From Acidimicrobiales bacterium (GTDB lineage Bacteria > Actinomycetota > Acidimicrobiia > Acidimicrobiales > Acidimicrobilacustridaceae), in assembly GCA_018401565.1 (NCBI GenBank), contig JAGYKS010000031.1, positions 186,001-250,000 of the forward strand: a DNA stretch of 64,000 bases, written 5' to 3'. The stretch's first letter is position 1; each line of letters opens with the position of its first letter. This document shows, piece after piece, positions 36,942 to 43,745 of the stretch. Position numbers and translations under genes: made by a program. Below the pieces are notes generated by a model that worked only from the letters and a program-made list of their open reading frames with translations, was not told where the DNA came from and did not search any database.

Positions 36942-37568
36942 TCACCGCACAAGGCCATCGATCGCAATTCGCTGACCCGGCTGGAGCCCGGCCCCGCCGG
37001 ACCGTCGGGCAAGCTCGTCCACGATCGGCCGGGGGTCGCTGCCCGGGGCGACCGCCGCAGCGATACTCCACAACGTGTCACCAGGCTGCACCACGTGCAC
37101 CGCAGCCGGACCGTCACCGGCCACTGGAGCCTGCGATACCGCTGGGGTGACAAGCGGCGCCCCGCCCGAGTCTTGGCCAGAGGCCACCACAAGACCAACC
37201 ATCGCCAGCAACGTCACCACGCCGACAAGGGCGGCCCGCACCGGCCAGACCGGCCTGCGCAACGTCACCTGGGTGGCGGGTCTGACAGGGGCCCGATGGC
37301 GACGAACCGGGGATCCGGCCATGGTGCCCACCCCAGCAGCGCTGTGGTTTCGTGGCCGGCCGGTGGAGGGGCGATCGGCGACGGCCTGGCGGGTGGGCTG
37401 GTCCCACTGCGGCAACAAGCGGACTCGCTCGGCCTCGGCCAACGGGGAGTGCCGGACGATCACACGGGCGGAGCGCAGATCACGCACACTCGCCACCACT
37501 GGCTCGAGCCGGGCGGGAGGATCGGCGGGGAAGCTGAATTCTTGTTGAGCGAAGCAAACGGCTGTCAT
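36942..37568 (-). CDS. LysM membrane protein, likely SOS-controlled
   Basis: 208 residues from ATG 37568 (GGGGAG 10 bases upstream); ATG 37577 is possible, and the most upstream start at 37625 would lie inside a LexA box. A basic cytoplasmic part is followed by one membrane helix (ALVGVVTLLAMVGLVVASG) and a C-terminal LysM domain (VHVVQPGDTLWSIAAAVAPG). It is divergent from lexA across four LexA boxes, as are the SOS cell-division inhibitors Rv2719c of M. tuberculosis and YneA of Bacillus. A role in delaying division during DNA damage is therefore likely but inferred. Confidence 0.82.
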   Translation of the reverse strand: MTAVCFAQQEFSFPADPPARLEPVVASVRDLRSARVIVRHSPLAEAERVRLLPQWDQPTRQAVADRPSTGRPRNHSAAGVGTMAGSPVRRHRAPVRPATQVTLRRPVWPVRAALVGVVTLLAMVGLVVASGQDSGGAPLVTPAVSQAPVAGDGPAAVHVVQPGDTLWSIAAAVAPGSDPRPIVDELARRSGGAGLQPGQRIAIDGLVR

Positions 37569-37618
37569 GGCGGTCATTCTCCCCGGGCCCTGTGACACAA
37601 ACCCTGTGAGGCGGTTGG

Positions 37619-37632
37619 CGAACATCTGTTCG
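37619..37632. promoter_or_regulatory. LexA box A
   Basis: CGAACATCTGTTCG matches the actinobacterial CGAAC-N4-GTTCG SOS box exactly. It is the one nearest the LysM gene, whose start lies about 50 bases away. Confidence 0.85.
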
Positions 37633-37648
37633 TGCTCCTACCCAATCA

Positions 37649-37662
37649 CGAACACCCGTTCG
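37649..37662. promoter_or_regulatory. LexA box B
   Basis: CGAACACCCGTTCG, an exact CGAAC-N4-GTTCG box, 30 bases from box A. Confidence 0.85.
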
Positions 37663-37671
37663 ATGTCAAGG

Positions 37672-37685
37672 CGAACAGGTGTTTG
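37672..37685. promoter_or_regulatory. LexA box C (one mismatch)
   Basis: CGAACAGGTGTTTG differs from the consensus only in the right half (TTTG for TTCG). It lies 23 bases from box B. Confidence 0.6.
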
Positions 37686-37713
37686 ATCGCCCCCCTCCCG
37701 ACTGCTACCGTGA

Positions 37714-37727
37714 CGAACATCCGTTCG
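37714..37727. promoter_or_regulatory. LexA box D
   Basis: CGAACATCCGTTCG, an exact box and the one nearest lexA (93 bases before its start). It probably mediates autoregulation. Confidence 0.85.
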
Positions 37728-37819
37728 CCTGAGCCATCGACGCCGCCCCGTGCCACGTCGTGACGCTTCAGCGACACCACAAGACGTCATGATCCACGAG
37801 ACCCAGCGGAGGGTTACCA

Positions 37820-38452
37820 ATGACCGGACCGAAGCTCACCGAACGCCAAGAGCAGATCCTCACCTTCATCGACCAGGTGATGCGTGAGCGCGGCTACCCG
37901 CCGTCGGTGCGGGAGATCGGCCAGGCAGTGGGTCTGACGTCCCCGTCCACGGTGCATTCCCATCTGGCCACGCTGCAAAAGCTCGGTTGCCTGCGCCGGG
38001 ATCCCACCAAGCCACGGGCCATCGAGGTTCGCTACGACCCCACGTCAGGTGCGGTGTTGGACCGAGCACCGGTCCGCCACGTGCCGCTCATTGGCGACGT
38101 GGCCGCAGGCACCGATGTGTTGGCTGAGCAAAACGTTGAGGAATTGCTGCCCTTGCCAGCAGACCTCACCGGTGACGGCGAGCTGTTCATGCTGCGGGTG
38201 CGCGGGGACTCGATGATCGAAGCCGGAATTTTCTCCGGGGATTACGTTGTGGTCCGTTCGCAGCCCGATGCCAACGTGGGCGACATCGTGGTGGCTGGGA
38301 TTCCCGGCGACGAGGCCACCGTCAAGACGTTCGACCGCGACGGCGACACCATCGTGTTGCGACCGGCCAACGCCGCCATGCAGCCCCTGGTGTTCAACGC
38401 CGACGAGGTGTCATTGTTCGGCCGTGTGGTGACGGTGCTGCGCAAGCTCTGA
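37820..38452 (+). CDS. lexA: SOS repressor LexA
   Basis: 210 residues, intact. The N-terminal winged helix (LTERQEQILTFIDQVMRERG, PPSVREIGQAVGL) binds SOS boxes. The autocleavage site is Ala-Gly in GDVAAGTDV, with catalytic Ser in RVRGDSM and Lys in EATVKTF. RecA filaments trigger self-cleavage and derepression. Four LexA boxes precede it, shared with the divergent LysM gene; recA has its own box at 50180. Confidence 0.97.
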   Translation: MTGPKLTERQEQILTFIDQVMRERGYPPSVREIGQAVGLTSPSTVHSHLATLQKLGCLRRDPTKPRAIEVRYDPTSGAVLDRAPVRHVPLIGDVAAGTDVLAEQNVEELLPLPADLTGDGELFMLRVRGDSMIEAGIFSGDYVVVRSQPDANVGDIVVAGIPGDEATVKTFDRDGDTIVLRPANAAMQPLVFNADEVSLFGRVVTVLRKL

Positions 38453-38511
38453 CCCCGCCCCCACTGGGTTCCTGACCGATCTGGTCCCGGGAACAGCGTG
38501 TTCGTGGGCGA

Positions 38512-38976
38512 TCACCCCAGTTTGGCGATGGCTTCTGCGTAGCGGGTCAGGTCACGGGCCGTACCCAGGTCCGGACTGATGAACAGGTCCACCACCACGC
38601 CGTCGGCGTCGATGATGAAGGTGCCACGGTTGGCACACCCGACCACCTCGTTGAACACGCCGTAGGCCTTGGACACCTCGCCATGAGGCCAGAAATCCGA
38701 CAGGACCGGAAAGCCGTAGTTCTCCTCTTCGGCCCAACGGGCCTGCACGAACGGCGAGTCACACGACACGGCCAGGACCTGCACGCCGCTGGACTCGAAC
38801 TGGGACGCATCGTCACGCAACCCGCACAGTTCACCGTGGCATACACCGGTGAAGGTGAAGGGGTAGAACACCAGCGCCACCGCCGACTTGCCTCGGTAGT
38901 CCGACAGGCGCACCACGTCACCTGACGGGCTCTTCAACTCGAACTCTGGAGCCTGCTGCCCGATCTCGATGGCCAT
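38512..38976 (-). CDS. AhpE-like peroxiredoxin
   Basis: 154 residues from ATG 38976 with GAGGAC upstream; the longer frame to 39111 is non-coding. The peroxidatic Cys lies in FTFTGVCHGELC and the Arg in CANRGTFIIDADG. The spacing and lack of a distant resolving Cys fit the AhpE (1-Cys) type of actinobacteria, which reduces peroxides and peroxynitrite using mycothiol-linked partners. It is convergent with lexA. Confidence 0.88.
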   Translation of the reverse strand: MAIEIGQQAPEFELKSPSGDVVRLSDYRGKSAVALVFYPFTFTGVCHGELCGLRDDASQFESSGVQVLAVSCDSPFVQARWAEEENYGFPVLSDFWPHGEVSKAYGVFNEVVGCANRGTFIIDADGVVVDLFISPDLGTARDLTRYAEAIAKLG

Positions 38977-39183
38977 GGAAGTCCTCTCGTTGGACGGCCC
39001 GATTGGCCGTCTGCTGATGCTGTGGGAATCGGTTGTCACGCCGATGCGATGCAGAACGTACCCCATGGACGCCAGGCGGGTGGTGCCCGGTAGGTAACCC
39101 GGCGGCACCAACTGCGGCGCAGGGTTGACGGGTGTCGAACGCCAGTTGCCAGTTGCCAGTTGCTGGTTGCCGGTTGATGGCGG

Positions 39184-40296
39184 TCAGTCGGCGACGGTGA
39201 GCAGGTTGAACAGGCTGGCGTAGACGGCATCGAGGTCGGCCCGCTCGAGGTACTCCCCCGCCGTGTGGGCGAGTGTGGCGTCGCCGGGGCCGAAGTTTGC
39301 CGCCGGGATGCCTGCAGCCGAGAAGCGGGCGGCGTCGGTCCAGCCCAGTTTTGCCCGGACCTCGAGGTTGTTGCGCTGCACCAGGGTCGCCACCACGTCG
39401 TCGCCCACCGCCGGCCACGCCCCCGAGGCGGCGTCCACCACCTCGACGGTGTCGCCGTCGGTCAGCCAGGGCTCGAGGAGCTCCATCACGTGGGCGCGGG
39501 CGTCGTCGATGGTGCGGTCGGGGGCGAACCGGTGGTTGATCGTCACCTCGGCCCGGTCGGGAACGACGTTGCCGGCCACACCTCCCGACACGGCCACGGC
39601 CTGCATGGCCTCACGAAACTCGCAGCCCTCGATCACCGGTCGGCGCTCGACGTACCGGTCGAGGTCGGCCAGCAGCCCTGACAACCGATGGATTGCGTTT
39701 CGACCCATCCATGGTCGTGCCGTGTGGGCCCGGTCGCCCTGCAGGGTCACCACGACCCGCATGGTCCCCTGACATCCGGCCTCGATGGCCGCCGACGTGG
39801 GTTCGCCCAACAACGCCACGTCACCCACCAGCAGGTCGGGCCGAAGCTCGAACAACTCCCCCAGACCACTGTGCTCGGCGCCCACTTCCTCACGGGCATA
39901 GAACACGTAGGTCACGTCGAGCACCGGCGCCGAAACGCTACGGGCCAGCTCGAGCATCACCGCCAGACCGCCTTTCATGTCCGACGAACCCAGGCCGTAC
40001 AGCCGGTCGCCGTCCACAACAGCGGTGTCGTTTCCGTTGGCGGGCACGGTGTCGGTGTGGCCGGCCAGTATCAGACGGCGGGGGCGTCCCAGCGATGTCC
40101 GGGCCACCACGTTGTCGCCGACCCGATCCACCTCCAGCCAATCCAACGCCCGAAGCTCGGCTTCGATGGCGTCGCACAGCAGCGATTCGCCAAAGCTGGG
40201 AGATGGGGTGTCGATGAGCGCGCCGGTGAGGGCGAACACGTCGCCGTGCAACAACTCGGGCACCGAGGTGCCCGTGCCGTCAGGTGGCGGCGCCAT
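39184..40296 (-). CDS. dapE: Succinyl-diaminopimelate desuccinylase
   Basis: 370 residues, intact, M20 metallopeptidase fold. Zinc ligands lie in LILAGHTDTVPANGN and GLGSSDMKGGL; the catalytic Glu is in FYAREEVGAEHSGLGEL; the dimerisation domain carries the conserved His region GDRAHTARPWMGRNA. It removes succinate from N-succinyl-LL-diaminopimelate in the lysine/peptidoglycan pathway. The start overlaps the end of dapD by 17 bases, and dapC and dapF are within 6 kb. Confidence 0.92.
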   Translation of the reverse strand: MAPPPDGTGTSVPELLHGDVFALTGALIDTPSPSFGESLLCDAIEAELRALDWLEVDRVGDNVVARTSLGRPRRLILAGHTDTVPANGNDTAVVDGDRLYGLGSSDMKGGLAVMLELARSVSAPVLDVTYVFYAREEVGAEHSGLGELFELRPDLLVGDVALLGEPTSAAIEAGCQGTMRVVVTLQGDRAHTARPWMGRNAIHRLSGLLADLDRYVERRPVIEGCEFREAMQAVAVSGGVAGNVVPDRAEVTINHRFAPDRTIDDARAHVMELLEPWLTDGDTVEVVDAASGAWPAVGDDVVATLVQRNNLEVRAKLGWTDAARFSAAGIPAANFGPGDATLAHTAGEYLERADLDAVYASLFNLLTVAD

Positions 40297-41101
40297 GATC
40301 CCTCAACACTTCGTTCAACAGGGACTTGTCGTGGCGTGCACCGGGCTCGAGGTGCTTGACCACCAGCACGCACGGCATGCCGAACGTACCCCCGGGCATC
40401 TCCCGGTTGCGGGTGGCTGACACCGCCACGCACCACGACGGCACCACACCACGTGACAGTTCCTCACCGGTGGCAGCGTCGATGACCGGAATGGACCCGG
40501 TGAGGATGCAACCGGCCCCGAGCACCACACCGTCTCCCACCCGGGCCCCGTCGGCCACGATGCAACGGCTGCCGATCAACGTGTCGTCTCCGACCATCAC
40601 CGGGGCGGCCTGGGGTGGCTCAAGCACTCCGCCGATGCCCACGCCACCCGACAGGTGCACGTTGGCTCCGATCTGGGCGCACGACCCCACCGTCGCCCAC
40701 GTGTCGACCATGGTGTTGGCCCCCACCCTGGCGCCGATGTTCACGTAGCTCGGCATCATCACCACGCCGCGGTCCAGAAACGACCCGTAGCGGGCAGACG
40801 CTCCCGGAACCACCCGAACCCCGAGGCGGCGTAGTTGGACTTCAACGGGATCTTGTCGGCGAACTCAAACGGACCCAGCTCGGTGGTGGCCATCGACGAC
40901 AGCCGGAAGTACAACAAGATGGCGTGCTTGAGCCACTGGTGAACGACCAACGTCGCCATCGACCATCTCGGCCACCCGGGCCTCGCCGCTGTCAAGCAGG
41001 GCGATGGCCTCGGCCACCACCGCAGTGGCGTCGGCGTCGCCGACGACAAGGTCGTCACGCCCGGCCCACAACTGGTCGATCTGGTCACTGAGGATTGCCA
41101 T
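40280..41101 (-). CDS. dapD: Tetrahydrodipicolinate N-succinyltransferase, two frameshifts
   Basis: About 274 residues from ATG 41101 in three frames, with breaks near 40955 and near 40825. The N-terminus (AILSDQIDQLWAGRDDL), the middle (WLKHAILLYFRLSSMA, FEFADKIPLKSNY) and the left-handed beta-helix with hexapeptide repeats (PGASARYGSFLDRGVVMMP, YVNIGARVGANTMVDTWATV) are all those of DapD. It transfers succinyl from succinyl-CoA, so this organism uses the succinylase branch, in agreement with dapC and dapE alongside. Confidence 0.92.
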
Positions 41102-41154
41102 GGAAGGGGAGGCTACCGGATCACCGCGTCAGCTCCTGTGTCGACCACCGGTGC

Positions 41155-41739
41155 TCAGTGGGCGGATCGTCGACGTACCGCAGCCGCCAACAGGAGCGCA
41201 GCGATGACCCCGGGCATGGCCCCGAACACGACCAGGCCCATCCAGGTGCCCTGCCACCCGGTGGAGTTGGCGCTGGCCACCGCAAGCGTGCCCGCCGGAC
41301 GAGGGTCTGCCGGCGTGGCGCGCACGGCGTAGACGCTATAGTTCCCCGGGGTGTCACGGTGAACCGGGCCACCTCCCAGGCATCGAACATCGGCAGGTTG
41401 CGCTGCACCGGCTGACCGTCGTTGCCGACCGGCGGGCGTGGTGGTCAGACGCTCGCCCAGCTCTGACTGCACCACCAGCGTGGTGAGCAGCGGCAGGTCG
41501 TCGCCAGTGCGCTCTTCGTAGACCACGTACTCCCCGGTGGTGTCGAACGTCAACGAACGGGCGCCCCCATTGAGACTGAACCGCTCAAACCCCAGCGGCG
41601 AGTACCCCATCGCCCACACCACCGACCCGACCAGCGCAGCCACGACCATGGCCAGCCCCAGGATGAACAGCAGGCGACCGGGGCCAACCATCCGCCGGTG
41701 TCGGGCCTCAACGGGCGCTACGAGAACCACCGAGGTCAT
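41155..41739 (-). CDS. Membrane protein of unknown function (second of a pair), frame slip
   Basis: About 195 residues from ATG 41739. A first helix (LLFILGLAMVVAALVGSVVWA) is followed by an extracytoplasmic beta-rich segment (SLTFDTTGEYVVYEE) and a final helix (FGAMPGVIAALLLAAAV). Around 41350-41430 the frame slips and returns; another frame there reads VQRNLPMFDAWEVARFTV. Layout and length echo the gene just upstream, so the two look like tandem relatives. Function unknown. Confidence 0.5.
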   Translation of the reverse strand: MTSVVLVAPVEARHRRMVGPGRLLFILGLAMVVAALVGSVVWAMGYSPLGFERFSLNGGARSLTFDTTGEYVVYEERTGDDLPLLTTLVVQSELGERLTTTPAGRQRRSAGAAQPADVRCLGGGPVHRDTPGNYSVYAVRATPADPRPAGTLAVASANSTGWQGTWMGLVVFGAMPGVIAALLLAAAVRRRSAH

Positions 41740-42424
41740 GCGCTGGTGGGGCGGCGGGGAAGGCGGCGGGAGGGGCGGAGACGTCGGCGGCGGGGGCGTA
41801 GCCCCTGATGGTGCAGTTGGGCCCGTGGCAAGCCCAGCCAGTGAACGCTTGGACCGACCCCGACGAACCGCCACCACCACGGCCGATCACCACGGCGATG
41901 CCCAGCGCCAGCACGGCCACCGCTACTGCGATCACGATGGCCCTCACCAGCCCGGGCACAGGGTTCGCCACCACGGCGATCGAGGCCACCAGTGGCGAAT
42001 CCGAACCCCCCACAACCACCCGGTAGTCACCTTGAACGCGGGCATCAAAGGTGGACAACCCGAACAGGAAACTCTCACCGTCGTTGTAGGTCTGGTCCGC
42101 AGATGCCCGGTTGAGCAGGACCTCACGACCATCGGGGTCGAGCACCACAATGCGTGGAACTCCCGGCAGGCTGGATCCGACGTCGCTGGTGTAGTCGACG
42201 AACACCACGAATTCCCCGGGCTCCGAGACGCTGATGACCCCGGTGCTGCCCGGTTCCACCGAGACCGAATCGTTGACCACGTTGTCCACCAACGACACGA
42301 ACGACACCACCGACAGCGTCACCGCCGCGGCGGTGCCCACCATCAGCACCACCAGCGGCAACAGGTACCACCAGCCCGAGGGCCGGATCGGGGTCGGCGC
42401 CTGATGCTGTTGGGGCGAACTCAT
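41708..42424 (-). CDS. Membrane protein of unknown function (first of a pair)
   Basis: About 238 residues from ATG 42424. It has one helix (LLPLVVLMVGTAAAVTLSVV), an outer segment containing GVISVSEPGEFVVFVDY and GDYRVVVGG, and a second helix (IVIAVAVAVLALGIAVVIG), then a low-complexity Gly/Ser/Pro tail. A shift near 41860 may have altered the tail, and if corrected the frame could run on into the neighbouring gene. It sits between dapC and dapD without an obvious link. Confidence 0.5.
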   Translation of the reverse strand: MSSPQQHQAPTPIRPSGWWYLLPLVVLMVGTAAAVTLSVVSFVSLVDNVVNDSVSVEPGSTGVISVSEPGEFVVFVDYTSDVGSSLPGVPRIVVLDPDGREVLLNRASADQTYNDGESFLFGLSTFDARVQGDYRVVVGGSDSPLVASIAVVANPVPGLVRAIVIAVAVAVLALGIAVVIGRGGGGSSGSVQAFTGWACHGPNCTIRGYAPAADVSAPPAAFPAAPPAHDLGGSRSAR

Positions 42425-42447
42425 GACCCCATGATGCCACTCCCGGC

Positions 42448-42523
42448 CCAATCAGCCACGGGCCCGATCAGCCACGGGCGCCAATCAGGCCAACCAGCCA
42501 CGGGCGCAATCAGCCACGGGCCC
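42448..42523. repeat. Tandem repeat before dapC end
   Basis: Four imperfect copies of AATCAGCCACGGGC-like sequence fill the gap between the membrane protein start and the dapC stop. No coding role is seen. Confidence 0.7.
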
Positions 42524-43646
42524 TCACTCCGGCTGGGACCCGATGCGAGCCTCGACCACGTCGAGTCGATCGTCGGGGGCCACTGCGGCCACCCGGAACC
42601 ACCCGGTGGCCGCCGGGCCATAGAACTCCCCCGGGCTCACGACGATGCCAAGGCGCTCGGCCAGCATGGCCGCGGTCGCCCACGCATCTCCACCCGGAGC
42701 TTTTGCCCACAGGTAGAACGCACCGCGGGGCAATACAGCGTCGATGCCCACCGCCGCCAGGATCGACTGCAACCGTTGCAGTCGCGACCGGTAGCGGAGT
42801 CGCTGGGCCTCAACGTGGGCGTCGTCGTCCCACGCCGCCACCGCCGCCGCCTGCACCGGGCCGGGCACCATGAACCCGGCGTGCTGACGGACGCTGCGCA
42901 GGTAGGCCACCAGCTCGGGATCGCCGGCGTAGGCCCCAACCCGGGCGCCGGCCAGATTGGATCGCTTGGACAACGAATGCACCGCCAGCACCCCGGGTGT
43001 TCCGGCAGCCAGGACGGTACGTGCGGGGCCATCCCACGTGAACTCCACGTAGCACTCGTCGGACAGCACCGTGACCCCTCGGGCCCGGGCCCACTGCGCA
43101 GCTGCCACCAGGTCGTCGAGGGCGCCCGTTGGGTTGGCAGGCGTGTTCATCCACAGACACACCGCACGGGCGGCGTCGGACTCGTCCACAGCGTCAAGAT
43201 CCAGTGACCAGTCGGGACGAACCGGCACCGCCACCGCCCGGCAGCCAGCCAGCGTGGCTCCCATGGCGTAGGTGGGGTAACTCACCTCGGGGTACAGCAC
43301 GGTGTCGCGTTCGGGGGTGCGCAACCGCAACCAGTGTGGGGCACCGGCCACGAACTCCTTGGTCCCGATACACGCCGCCACCTCGGTGTCGGGATCCACC
43401 TGCACTCCCAGTCGCCGGTTGGCCCAGCCAGCGAACGACTGGCGCAACGCCGGCGTACCGGCCGACGGCGGGTAGCCCTGCTCGGGGCCTGCGGTGGCCA
43501 GCGCGGCGCGCACGATGTCGGGCGGGGGGTCACACGGGGTGCCTACCGACAGGTCCACGGCTCCCCGGCAGGCTGGCCGCTGCGGCCACCACGTCACGCA
43601 GGCGATCGTAGGGGTAGGGCGGCGGCTGGAACCCTGACCCGGTCAC
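42524..43646 (-). CDS. dapC: Succinyl-diaminopimelate aminotransferase-like, one frameshift
   Basis: About 374 residues from GTG 43646. The N-terminus (GFQPPPYPYDRLRDVVAAA) joins the main frame after a shift near 43564 at GAVDLSVGTPCDPPPD. It is a fold-type I aminotransferase with PANPTG, SDECYVEFTW and the PLP Lys in SLSKRSNLAGARVG. Given dapD, dapE and dapF beside it, transamination of N-succinyl-2-amino-6-ketopimelate is the likely reaction. Confidence 0.85.
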
Positions 43647-43745
43647 GCCACGCCGCTCACTGGTCGCACCCTCGGGTCACACGCACACGCATGGACCCAT
43701 CCTGCCTTGCGACGGCAGGTGCCTGCGACCCGGCGGCAGTCAGGG

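Noticed and set aside
38491-38504. GAACAGCGTGTTCG downstream of lexA, resembling an SOS box
   Set aside because: The half-sites GAAC and GTTC are separated by five bases instead of four and the outer C is missing; there is no promoter position for a nearby gene start.
41537-43207. Plus-strand open frame of 556 codons
   Set aside because: Antisense to dapC and the membrane-protein pair; composition is Arg/His/Gly-rich shadow sequence.
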